Shown: positions 1 through 9,900 of the stretch, one piece after another | Layout of the letters: each line of letters starts with the position of its first letter | Numbering within the stretch: the first letter of the stretch is position 1 | DNA from: Diogma glabrata | Lineage: Eukaryota > Arthropoda > Insecta > Diptera > Cylindrotomidae | Direction: 5' to 3' | DNA: 64,000 nucleotides | Assembly (NCBI GenBank): GCA_963693315.1 | Contig: OY856188.1 | Location: forward strand, 270,253,114-270,317,113 | Notes under the pieces: model-generated | What the model was told of the DNA's origin: nothing | The model's input: the letters and a program-made list of their open reading frames with translations, nothing else | Databases searched by the model: none | Translations under genes and position numbers: made by a program

Positions 1-947
1 AAAATTGATTTACTTAAAACTACAGCTCCCAAACCCCGTAAAATATTTAACTACTCAAAAATGGATAAGAGTGGTCTTCAAAATTTTTCCATGGTTTCCC
101 TTTCAACCGTCATTGTTTTTACACTGACTATGTAAATGTTTCTGCTCAAAACTTTACAGAAACCATCCAATTTGCTATCAATAAATTCGTCCCTTTCTCC
201 ATAGTAAAACCCAAACAAAAATACTCGTATTCGAAAGCTGCCAAAGCGGCACTAAGAAACAAACGTAGATCATTTAATATATGGATTCGTAACAAAACTC
301 TTGCTAATCGATCCCAATATCTAAAGGTCAACAAAATATCAAACCAGATTATCTTAAACGAAAAGTCTGAAATTGACAGAGCGAAAGCTTCAAAACTTAC
401 GTCTATGTCTATTTCTGACAAGACTTTCTACAGTGCCATTAATTCTTTAAATACTGGTTCAAAATTTTCTATTCCCCCTATTATTGATGGTGATTTAATC
501 GTCAATGATCCCGCAAGAAAAGCTAACTTGTTCACTGAACGCTTTACTCTGAACTCCACTGTTTTGGAAACTCCTAAAGAAATACACCAAATCCAGTCTT
601 CAGAAGTTAATATGAATGAACTTCACTTTAAACCCAAAATAGTCGCTATACTTTTAAAGGGGTTAAACATCAACAAAGCCTCAGGAATGGACAACATTCC
701 TCCCATTATTTTAAAAACCTTTTCTAATGAACTTGCACCAACTTTGACTAAAATACTCTACCAATCCTACAAATCTGGTATATTTCCCTCGTGCTGGAAG
801 TTGGCAAATGTCCAGCTCGTCCCCAAAAAGGGACCGAAATCCGATATCTCAAATTATAGACCAATAGCTTTACTAGCGGTTCTATCAAAAGTCTACGAGC
901 ATTATATTAATACACACATTTCAAAATTTCTGGAAGTAAATCATTTA
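1..947 (+). pseudogene. CR1/Jockey-group non-LTR retrotransposon ORF2, 5' part (relic)
   Basis: This is the endonuclease-to-RT linker and the start of the reverse transcriptase of a non-LTR retrotransposon; such an enzyme would copy element RNA into the genome at a nick. The longest open part is 405-950. It reads through NKASGMDNIPPIILKTF and then NYRPIALLAVLSKVYE, the RT motif 1-2 region of the CR1/Jockey group. Upstream, 150-400 is readable in the same style (a basic linker rich in K and R), but frame changes occur before about 150. The left end is cut by the window edge. At 947 the frame is broken by the composite insertion 948-4696 and resumes at 4710. Clade placement (CR1 versus a relative) is inference from motif style. 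Confidence 0.82.
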
Positions 948-1173
948 TAATATAAGAACTGAATCTAAAAAAATATGGTGCAAATTATGAAACTTTTTGC
1001 AATCCATACAATTTTCGACCGATCTAGTTTCGAACCAATGAGAAAATTTTAAACTCTAAAAAAGTTTATCATTCTCATCAGAGCTAGCCGACTAGATATA
1101 CTACCAGAAAATGTAAACCAAAAATTAGGTTACAACTCTAGCGAAGTATAAAAAAACAAAAAAATTACATAAA

Positions 1174-2553
1174 CATATGAGCAATTTCACGAAGATTCAA
1201 CAACGTTTTGACTTGACCCCTTTTAATTTTGATTATTTTTTGTTTATAGATAGTCTTTCATAAATAAAAAATACAAGTTCTCTTAGAATTTTTTTTTTCG
1301 ACCAGGGGTCTCCACAGGGTGCCCCTCAATTTTTGTTATTTTGTGATGTGAGTGCATTTTGACGAGCGATTGTAGAAAAACTACTCAATCGATTTTCATA
1401 AATGTCGTTGAATAGGTATTAGAACAAAGTTTTTAAAAATGTACACTGTTAATTTTTTGAAATAATTTTTAACGGTGTAACATAAGAAAAAAACGGTGTA
1501 ATTGAAAAAAAGATGGCATAGCCTTTTTTTTTTTTTTTAAACTAAATTGAAGCTTATTTTATATCTAACAACTTGTGAAAGTTTAGGACTAGCGTCTTTT
1601 TTTGTTTTAGAGATAAAATTCGTTGTGCATATGACTGTCGGGAATCAGTTTTTTGTTCTGAAGGAAAATTATAAAAATGGCAATTTTTAAATTCAGATTT
1701 TTTTTTATGTTAAATATCAAATATTTTATTATTAAATGAACTTTTTAAAAAGCAATTTCAGTCAAGTTCAGCAAAATTTTGCGACATTTTGACTCGACCC
1801 TTTTTAATTTGGTTTATTTTGGTCTATATTTAAAAAAATTCTACTTGAAGCCGTTTTTTTCATTTATCAAAGGCTATCTGTAAACTAAAAATAAACCAAA
1901 TTAAAAAGGGTCGAGTCAAAATGTCGCAAATTTTGCTGAACTTGACTGAAATTGCTTTTTAAAAAGTTTATTTAATAATAAAATATTTCATATTTAACAT
2001 AAAAAAAAAATCTGAATCTAAAAATCGCCATTTTTATAATTTTGCTTCAGAACAAAAAAAACTGATTCCCGACAGTCATATGCACAACGAATTTTATCTC
2101 TAAAACAAAAATATAGCTAGTCCCAAACTTTCACAAGTTGTTAGATATAAAATAAGCTTCAATTTAGTTTAAAAAAAAAAAAAAAAAAAAAAGGCTATGC
2201 CATCTTTTTTTCAATTACACCGTTTTTTTCTTATGTTACACCGTTAAAAATTATTTCAAAAAATTAACAGTGTACATTTTTAACTTTCTTAACTTTGTTC
2301 TAATACCTATTCAACGACATATCATTTATGAAAATCGATTGAGTAGTTTTTCTACAATCGCTCGTCAAAATGCACTCACATCACAAAATAACAAAAAATG
2401 AGGGGCACCCTGTGAAGACCCCTGGTCGAAAAAAAAAATTCTAAGAGAACTTGTATTTTTTATTTATGAAAGACTATCTATAAACAAAAAATAATCAAAA
2501 TTAAAAGGGGTCAAGTCAAAACGTTGTTGAATCTTCGTGAAATTGCTCATATA
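1174..2553. repeat. Large foldback (inverted repeat), arms about 650 bp
   Basis: The left arm, about 1174-1830, is the inverse of the right arm, about 1890-2553, with a loop near 1830-1890. Anchor pairs include the CCCCTGGTCGAAAAA segment, the TTACACCGTT segments and the gcaatttcacgaag/cttcgtgaaattgc ends. Each arm also starts and ends with related sequence around GGGTCAAGTCAAAA and GGGTCGAGTCAAAA. A third copy of most of one arm lies at 7737-8207. No coding sequence is evident. Confidence 0.88.
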
Positions 2554-3015
2554 TTTGATAGATTCAGGTTTAGTCAATTAGTTTCTCTAGTGATCACTGT
2601 TTTGTTATACAGTAATCCCTCCGACTGCGCGGGTTTTAACTGCGCGATTTCCACTGCGCGAGATGAGTTTTCAATACTAATTTTCGCACTGCGCGATTAA
2701 AATTTCACACTGCGCGACGTTTAAAAAACTTTTTTAGAATATGTAGGTGAATTTCGTAAAATTAAAATGAAAAAAAATTAAATTTGCCATATGGGTCATT
2801 CTTTTACAAATGGAACAGATTTGAAAAAAATCTGGCCGGACGCATTTGTGATTTGGCTTAAAAATTTTTTTATGGGTATGATATCGAAAGAAATATACGT
2901 GTTCGAGGATTTTTTTTTGGAAAATAGAAGCGATCTAAATTTCGAGAATTTCGTGATTTTTGGCTTGACGGCTTATTTTCAAAAATTCATAACTTCGGTT
3001 CTATTAATGATAGAA

Positions 3016-3179
3016 GCTTTTGTTTTATTTTATCTTAAAGTTAAGAGATGGAATTTTAATAAAAAAATACATTCAATAAATATTATTAGCAAATTCCGCT
3101 TTTGTTTTATTTTATCTTAAAGTTAAGAGATGGAATTTTAATAAAAAAATACATTCAATAAATATTATTAGCAAATTCC
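3016..3179 (+). repeat. Tandem duplication, 82-bp unit, two copies
   Basis: The segment 3016-3097 is repeated without obvious change at 3098-3179 inside the Tigger-like element. Near-identity implies a recent local duplication (or an assembly echo). Confidence 0.9.
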
Positions 3180-3327
3180 TATTGTTATAAACAAATAAAA
3201 TGTTAAAATCGATTTTTAGTGATTGCTATACAAAAATAAAGAGTATTTGACATAACCATCGTATTCTACGTTGAATTTTTAAGAAAAATGGATTTTTAAT
3301 TAAGGGAGAAATTAGTTTTACTGTTGG

Positions 3328-3419
3328 AAATAAATTAATTTATCCAGCGCGGGACAACAAAAATTTATGGAATATTTTGTCTTTCCGCGCTCGATAAATT
3401 AATTTATTTCTAATGCTAC
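3328..3419. repeat. Hairpin with AT-rich arms and a GC-rich core
   Basis: GAAATAAATTAATTTATC followed by AGCGCGG pairs with CCGCGCTCGATAAATTAATT and onward, around a loop of about 30 bp. It sits in the centre of the Tigger-like element between its inner arms. Confidence 0.85.
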
Positions 3420-4315
3420 TCTTACACGAGAGAGCAAAATTGCAGGTGTCAGAGAGAAAGTGTCTGACTTATTGCTAAACTGTCTACACATAGGAATTTG
3501 TTAATAATTTTTGTAGATAACAATTTTTTTTTAAAGTTCTTCTTTTAGCATTAAAATAAAACAGAAAAAAATTTCCATCACTACCAGAACCGAAGTTATG
3601 AATCTTTGAAAATAAGTCTTCCAGCCAAAAATCACGAAATCCTCGAAATTTAGAACCGCTCTATTTTCGAAAAAAATGTCTCGAGCACGTATATCTTTTT
3701 TTCTTGGGAAATGGAAATTTGGGAATTTTTCTTTATAAAAGCCCTGAAAAAAATTTGAGCCAAATCAAAAATGTGTTCGGTTTGTAAAAGAATGAGCCAT
3801 ATATGTAGCAATTTGCATTACAAATTCAGTTTATTTTTAACTGTGTGGCTGGAACATTCAATATAGATCAAATTCAATTTCAAGCCAGTAAAGGTAGAAT
3901 ATTCTAAACAAATTCATATTATTGATATTATTTTTTTAAATTGGAGTTGTTTTTTGAAATGTTATTTATGTTAATTTCTCTGTTAACTTATGAAGTGTTT
4001 TCTTTTTAAGAGTTGTCGAAGTAATACATGTTTTTCAGGCTGTTAATATTCATTTTTGTTTAATTATAACTTTAAATTATTTTTTTTTTGAATTTTTTTC
4101 AAAATTTGGAACCGAACCTCCCATTTTCATGCAAAATAGGGTTCACATTGCGCGGTTTTGTATTGCGCGCTGTTTTTCTGGAACGGAACTACCGCGCAGT
4201 CGGAGGGATTACTGTACTCTAGACATACTAGTATTGAATAAAAAAAACTTGTGTCGGCGAGAAGAAGATGACTAGTCTTCACTTGTGTCTATTGACACAT
4301 AATCAACAAATAATT

Positions 4316-4696
4316 CAGTAAATTATTTGTGATATAACATCAACCGATGGAAAATCTCCCATCAAGAATAATATAAGAACTGAATCTAAAAAATTATGAT
4401 GCAAATTATGAAACTTTTTGCAATCCATACAATTTTCGACCGATCTAGTTTCGAACCAATGAGAAAATTTTAAACATTAAAAAAGTTTATCATTCTCATC
4501 AGGGCTAGCCGATAAACTATCAAAAAATGTCAACGCTAAATATAAACCAAAAATTACTAGAAACTAAATCGGTCGAAAATTGCATGGATTGCAAAAAGTT
4601 TCATAATTTGCACCATAATTTTTTAGATTCAGTTCTTATATTATTCTTGATGGGAGATTTTCCATCGGGGTGATGTTGTATCACAAATATTTACTG
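4316..4696. mobile_element. Short TIR element (MITE-like), about 381 bp
   Basis: The ends CAGTAAATTATTTGTGATA (4316) and TATCACAAATATTTACTG (to 4696) begin an imperfect terminal inverted repeat of at least 130 bp. It continues through GATGGAAAATCTCCCATCAA, AGAACTGAATC and TTTTGCAATCCAT. The same TIR interior is present at 948-1025 at the other side of the composite insert. No target duplication can be assigned separately. No coding potential. Confidence 0.75.
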
Positions 4697-4709
4697 AGTA
4701 AATCATTTA

Positions 4710-5880
4710 ATAGCCGACAGCCAATACGGTTTTCGAAACAAGATCAACTACCGATCTGTTAAACTATGTAGCGCATTGTTGGAACAACAAACTTGATAAA
4801 GGTGGTGAGACAAACGTTATCCCTTTAGACATCTCCAAGGCATTCGATCGAGTCTGGCATGCCAACTCAATCAACAAGCTCGTTGCGTATGGTTTATATC
4901 CCAATGTTGTGAAGCTGATTCAATCTATCCAAACGATACATTTCGGTCTCCTTAGATGGATTTTCATCTGAGTATAAACTAATTAACGCTCGTGTACCTC
5001 AAGGCTCAGTATTGTCCCCGACCCTAGTTTTGATTTATATCAACGAATTGCTTAAAATCACCAGCAACCCAATAAATAGTTCTGCAGATGATAGTACTCT
5101 GCACAAGTCATTCGAGCCCCTTCTTTCAAAAGGTAAAATGCACGAACGAATAAATCCCACCCGGAGAGACGCTGCCGGATAAACGTGAATAAAGCCCTAC
5201 AAAAAGTCGCCGACTGGGGTGACCAAAACCTGGTCAATTTCAACTCTACCAAAACACGGCGATGGCAAAAAGCGCGTCTGTAAAACTCGGCCCCCTAAAT
5301 AGATACAAAAAATGTTTCACTCCATACCAATTGCTCCATGTTCATAAGTCCTATATTCGTCCCTGTATGGAGTACTGTTGTCAAGTTTGGGGTGCTGCTT
5401 CTGGTTCCATCTTTGCCCTCTTGGACTCTGTTCAAAAGCGGGCTATACGAATTGTGGGTGATCGAGATTTGACATCAAAACTTAATTCCCTACAACATCG
5501 TCGCACTGTGGCTGACCTCATTGTTTTTTACAAATATCGTCATCAACAGTGCTCAGATGAAATCAGCAGCATCATACCTCAAACTTATTCTTACCCCCGT
5601 TCCACTCGGCAATCGGCTAACGCAATCAGTGAAACGGTCGAGATCTCGCGTTGTCAGATCGCAGAAAGACTTCTTTGACCGAACTGCATACAAATGGAGT
5701 TGCTAGCCGGAATCCATAGTCTCAGGTGGTTTCAATCCGCAAATGTTTAAAAAAAAAGGCGTTCATCAACACCATAAAGCGCAACTTGTTGTGGGACCTA
5801 GGTCCTAAAAGGTATTTATGTGTTGTTTTGACACGTATTGTAAACCCTATAACACAACACTTTTTATTTAAAAAAAAAAA
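4710..5880 (+). pseudogene. CR1/Jockey-group non-LTR ORF2, 3' part and 3' UTR (relic)
   Basis: This continues the element at 1-947. Readable pieces are SQYGFR near 4717, VIPLDISKAFDRVWH near 4820, a PQGSVLSPT block near 5000, a catalytic-site region near 5085 reading SADDST (the usual aromatic residue before ADD is replaced by S), and a long open C-terminal part at 5262-5678. The latter carries YIRPCMEYCCQVWGAA and LDSVQKRAIRIVGD, the conserved C-terminal region of this group. Several frameshifts and deletions separate these blocks. A 3' UTR follows, ending in an A-rich run at about 5869-5880. A related 3' end lies inverted at 41195-41627. Confidence 0.82.
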
Positions 5881-6439
5881 TATGAATCAATGAATATTCC
5901 GATGGATTTGTAAATGTTTTTTCTGTGTACAAAAACTAATCATCAGCCTTTGTTCCTTTGGTTGCTTGTGCAATAACTTCACCACTATTACGCTCTCCAT
6001 CTTCGTGTAATAAGCTAGCTTAATTTGTATTATCTTCTTGTGCATCTTTTGACTTCTCCTAATTCAATAAATTCATATTTTATTTGAAAATCGTCTTCGT
6101 CAGGTAGATTAAGAAATATCGTCTTATTAGTTTTACATTTACATAATCTCGATCGAACATTTTATCGAGTATATATAGTCAGATTCTCCATCTCTTGTTT
6201 CTTTTTGAATATACTCTTCGTCGCACACAAATTCATAATTTTGCCATATCATCTCCATAACAAATGCAAGTGATCCTCCAATATCCTCCTGATCTCAATA
6301 AATAAAATTATATTCAAACAAGAAAATATGCTCCTCCACAACTATAGTCAATCATTCTACTTTTAATAAATTGCACAACCGTATTGTAGCCACAATTAAT
6401 CTGACTAAGCTTTACATAACAAAAAAATTACATAGCCAA
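5881..6439. other. AT-rich spacer, no gene recognised
   Basis: The minus strand between about 6000 and 6320 has short protein-like stretches rich in acidic residues, but stops interrupt it and I recognise no family. Nothing else stands out. Confidence 0.5.
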
Positions 6440-7200
6440 AAGTGAAATTCTTACCCCCACTTTTTTGGCATTTCTCGACGTTTTAGGACCTACTGATTCC
6501 AAAAAAGCACAAAAAAATTTATGTAAGTGTGTCAAAAAGGGCTTAAAAATGTTTATTTTCTGAGTAGTAAATTTAGATCTGGGGAAATCTGGATGATTGA
6601 CATCCGTATGTGTAAGACCAGGACCTTGATTATTGTTTTAGAAGGATGTCAAAAAAAATCGTTAAGTGTGTCAAAAGATTGATTTTCATGTATTTTGTTT
6701 CTCAATTTTTTGGAGAAACATATAATGCGAAACATCACTTCGGATTTCGACTTAAAACATAAAAACATAAAACTAATTATTTGGATGACATGATATGTAA
6801 TTGAACATTAAATATGTCAAAAAATCGTTAAGTGTGTCAAAACAAGAAAATTTACATTGTTTTTGTTTAAAAACTGTTCATTTTAAGAAAAAATGAGTAG
6901 TAATATGGAATGTGGAGAAATCTTGATATTAGGATTATAAGTTTGTCAAAAAAATTTTGTCAAGTGTGTCAAAAGAAAGATTTTTATTTATTTTTTTACC
7001 CAATTTTTTGGAAAAAATAAAATTAATCATTTGTATGACATGAAATTTTATTTTTATTATAGAGAACTATGGCATTATAAGTTTGTCAAAAAAATAATGT
7101 CAACTGTGTCAAAAGAATGATTTTCATTTATTTTTTTAGAAAAAAATAAAATCAGTTATTTGTATGATATGAAGAAATGTGATGAACATGAAATTATTAT
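6440..7200. repeat. Composite repeat copy A, first part: head plus tandem array of about 134-bp units
   Basis: The head (tgaaattcttacccccac, then ttttaggacctactgatt) matches 28570-28620. It is followed by a degenerate tandem array whose units carry AAGTGTGTCAAAA. The motif recurs near 6522, 6664, 6828, 6962 and 7096 (spacing 134-164) and once more near 8536 beyond an insertion. The same structure is in copy B at 28530-30100. Confidence 0.8.
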
Positions 7201-7736
7201 TATTGAGAATTTTATTTCATTATAAGTTTATAAAATATTTATTTATTCCAAAAATTACCCTAACATACAGATTCACCTATTACATATTAGGTTTGAACAA
7301 AACAATCATTATAATATAATACAAAATAAAGTTTCAATACGTATATAAATTATTGTACTTTGTTTCTTAAATTATTATTATTTAATAATGATTTAATTTT
7401 AAAAATTTATTATTTAATTTATTTGATTCAATACAATATAGAATAGAATGAGTTTTTTTTGTTTTTTTTTTATTACTTATAATTTTATAATTTTTTTTTA
7501 AGTTTACCAATTCAGTTAAACTATTTAAACTAGCTAAACTAATTAGTTAAACTATTTGCTTTGTTTAAAAACAAAAGTTTTAAATGTTAAGAGAGCGAAC
7601 GAATTCAAATCAATATTGTTAAAAAAAGAATTATGATTTCTTTGCATTAGGATTAAGGAAGAATTGTTTCTGAAGTTATATGACACTGTATCTTAAACAG
7701 TCACGAAGATCAGAACAAAACATAAAACCATTATAA
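7201..7736. other. AT-rich stretch inside copy A, nothing recognised
   Basis: Low-complexity A/T sequence with several TAAACTA-type short repeats near 7510-7560. It lies between the interrupted array and the foldback-arm copy and has no coding signal. Confidence 0.5.
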
Positions 7737-8207
7737 CGCCATTTTTATAATTTTCCTTCAGATCAAAAAAAACTGATTCCCGACAGTCATATGCACAACG
7801 AATTTTATCTTTTAAACAAAAAATATCACTAGTCCTAAACTTTCACAAGTAGTTAGATATAAAATAAGCTTCAATCAAGTTAAAAAAAAAGGTGTAGCGC
7901 CATCTTTTGTTCAATTACACCGTTTTTTTCTTATGTTACACCGTTAGAAAAAATATCAAAAAATTAACAGTGTACATTTTTAAAAACTTTGTTCTAATAC
8001 CTATTTAACGAATATCATTTATGAAAATCGATTCAGTAGTTTTTCTACAATCGCTCGTCAAAATGCACTCACATCACAAAATAACAAAAAATTGAGGGGC
8101 ACCCTGTGAAGACCCCTGGTCGGAAAAACAAATTCTAAGAGAACATATATTTTTTATTTATGAAAGACTATCTATAAACAAAAAATAATCAAAATTAAAA
8201 GGGGTCA
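7737..8207 (+). repeat. Third copy of the foldback arm
   Basis: It matches the right arm of the foldback (about 2020-2525) in the same orientation. Shared blocks include CTGATTCCCGACAGTCATAT, the GTTACACCGTT block, the TACAATCGCTCGTCAAAATG block and GAAGACCCCTGGTC. Small indels and substitutions show independent decay. Here the arm is single, not inverted-paired. Confidence 0.88.
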
Positions 8208-8210
8208 CGT

Positions 8211-8534
8211 CGGCAGGCCTTAATGTCGGCAGGCCTCCAAATTTCTTTCCATATCCGTTTTCTTCGCTTTGTGAGCATTTAATATTTTCAGTTTACCCTC
8301 CAATGTAATGCATTCTAATATAACGGGATTTGATTTAGTGTTATCACGAGTACATATTCTTTGAACTTTTTTCACCGAATCAATCCATGGTGAAATTTGT
8401 AAACATGAAAATAGTTTTTTGGTTATATCAGATAATTTTTCCTCCTCCAGAGCAGGAATGCCATGTATTAGAATGTTTGTCATTCTAAGATTTTCGTCAG
8501 CTTGATCGAGCTTAGACTTGACAAAGGAGGAATA
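8211..8534 (-). pseudogene. ORF1-like protein fragment of a non-LTR retrotransposon
   Basis: An 87-codon minus-strand frame (8220-8483) reads NILIHGIPALEEEKLSDI, then a KKVQRI block, then NPVILECITLEGKLKIL. Just upstream on the same strand is KSKLDQADENLRM, which looks like the end of a coiled coil. This layout (coiled coil, then an N-[LI]-x-I-x-G-I-P segment, then a nucleic-acid-binding domain) is that of ORF1/gag-like proteins of L1/CR1-type elements, whose role is RNA binding and chaperoning. The fragment is cut at 8534 where copy A's tandem array resumes. The family assignment is inference from motif order. Confidence 0.6.
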
Positions 8535-9290
8535 TTGTCAAGTGTGTCAAAAAAATGATTTCATTTATTTTTTTAGCTAAATTTTTGGAAAAAAAAAATT
8601 AGCGTAAATGTAATTGAACATAAAATTGGACATGGAAATTTTTGAATTTGTTAAAGTTTTTGAAATATTTTTGGAATTTTGAAAAAAGTTTGTATTTTTG
8701 ATTTTGTAATAATTTTTGCAATATTTTAAGAATTGTTGAAAAAGTTTGAATTTTTGAATTTCTAAGAATTTTTGGAATATCATTAGAATTTAGAAAAAGT
8801 TTAAATATTTGATTTTATTATAATTTTCGGAAAATTTTTGGAATTTTGAAAAAAGTTTCAATTTTTGATTTTGTTATAATTTTTGCAAGATTTATAGAAT
8901 TTTGAAAAAGGTTGATTTTATTTAATTTTTACAATATTTTTGGAATTTTGAAAGAAATATGAATTTGTGATTTTGTAATATTTTCTCGAAACGCTAAATG
9001 GAGAAGTTTTTGCGTAGTTTGTTGAGCGTATCATCTTTTCACTAAATTATGTTTATATTGTTATAATTTTCCGGCGACGAATTGATGTTTCTTGTTAGTT
9101 TTGTAATAAATTTCTAAACAGAGATAAAATACTTGTACTCTTCTTACAAAGAGTTTTACGTTTGATATACATCGCTGCCGATAACTAAAAACAATGTCCT
9201 CATAAAAGTTTTTGCCGAAAACTATATCAAAATCCTTAACCAAAACCGAATTATCTCAGAGCTGTCAGATTTCAGCCCCTTGATATTTTT
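8535..9290. repeat. Composite repeat copy A, second part: about 57-bp array and tail
   Basis: After one more AAGTGTGTCAAAA unit comes an array (8625-8980) of degenerate units of about 57 bp built on tttttggaatttt and gaaaaagttt. A conserved tail follows (ttataattttccggcgac, then cagagctgtcagatttcag). Tail and array correspond to 29310-30095 of copy B. Confidence 0.8.
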
Positions 9291-9466
9291 ATATCTTTTT
9301 TAAGATGAAGGTAGTGATCCTGAAAATTAACACTTAACACTTTTTTAAATCTAAACACTTATTATTGTTTTTTTTAAATATACACAACAAAAGTTTTTTT
9401 TTAATTTGATCCAAAATATTTTAAATTGAAAAAAAAGATAATTTTTTTTTATTAATTAGTTAGACT

Positions 9467-9535
9467 AAACATGCACACTAACTAACTTGTGACTAAACAT
9501 GCACACTAACACTTGTGCTAAACATGCACACTAAA
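9467..9535 (+). repeat. Short tandem repeat, about 3 copies
   Basis: CTAAACATGCACACTAA recurs three times with spacers containing acttgtg. Confidence 0.85.
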
Positions 9536-9649
9536 TATGAAATATTCATTATTCAGACTCTTTGAATATATCCGAAGATACCATGTCAACTATAAAGGAA
9601 AGAGATGAGGAAAATGGGAGGAATGAGGATATAGAAATAACTATACTAA

Positions 9650-9900
9650 TTGTTTTAAAAGACGAAGGACATTTTCTTTAAATGTCTGAGTGGAAAATTC
9701 ATCGGGAAATACAGAGGAGGGCATTGAGTTCCACAATTTCGCCACTCTATGAAAATATTCGTTCTGGGACACAGGACAAGGGCACAGTTCTACAACGAGG
9801 TATTTGTACAACAAATGGAAGGGATAACTCAGCAGCTCTTATCTGTCGATTATACTGCGCACATGATGGAAAGATATTTTGAATTTCCTTAGAGGAGAAT
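9650..9900 (+). other. Possible protein-coding relic, family unknown
   Basis: Composition is less AT-rich here. Two overlapping plus-strand readings look partly protein-like: 9682-9882, and a shifted frame ending with QQMEGITQQLLSVDYTAHM followed by a stop after EFP. I recognise no domain. It may be a fragment of a decayed transposon protein or chance. Confidence 0.25.

Larger units (their letters stand above)
2610..4214. mobile_element. Tigger/pogo-like non-autonomous DNA element (TA duplication)
   Basis: The termini are perfect 23-bp inverted repeats beginning CAGTAATCCCTCCGACTGCG, flanked by TA at 2608-2609 and 4215-4216. The CAGTAATCCCTC start and TA target are typical of Tigger-like Tc1/mariner elements (family knowledge). 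Inside the left end the motif CTGCGCGA is repeated four times (2636-2720), and similar GCGC motifs lie inside the right end, as expected for transposase-binding sites. A second level of inverted repeat pairs about 2788-3020 with 3570-3805. No transposase reading frame survives; the 109-codon open frame at 2791-3120 is in the inverted arm and looks accidental. Confidence 0.85.
948..4696. mobile_element. Composite palindromic insertion in the CR1-like element, 12-13 bp target duplication
   Basis: AGTAAATCATTTA occurs at 935-947 and again at 4697-4709. Removing 948-4709 rejoins the RT reading (LEVNHL followed by IADSQYGFR), so this is a real insertion with a duplication of 12-13 bp. The insert has no convincing coding sequence. 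It contains, in order, a truncated copy of one TIR (948-1025), a big foldback (1174-2553), a Tigger-like element (2610-4214) and a complete TIR element (4316-4696). The left end lacks about 50 bp that the matching right end has. A 12-13 bp duplication does not fit the common short-duplication DNA families, so the mobilising system is unknown. Confidence 0.72.

Noticed and set aside
2791..3120. 109-codon plus-strand frame as a gene
   Set aside because: It lies in the inverted arm of the Tigger-like element, includes the 82-bp duplication, and shows no domain.
6440..7200. CRISPR-like array from regularly spaced AAGTGTGTCAAAA
   Set aside because: The intervening sequences are themselves repeats, spacing varies from 107 to 164 bp, and the genome is eukaryotic. 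It is an ordinary tandem repeat.
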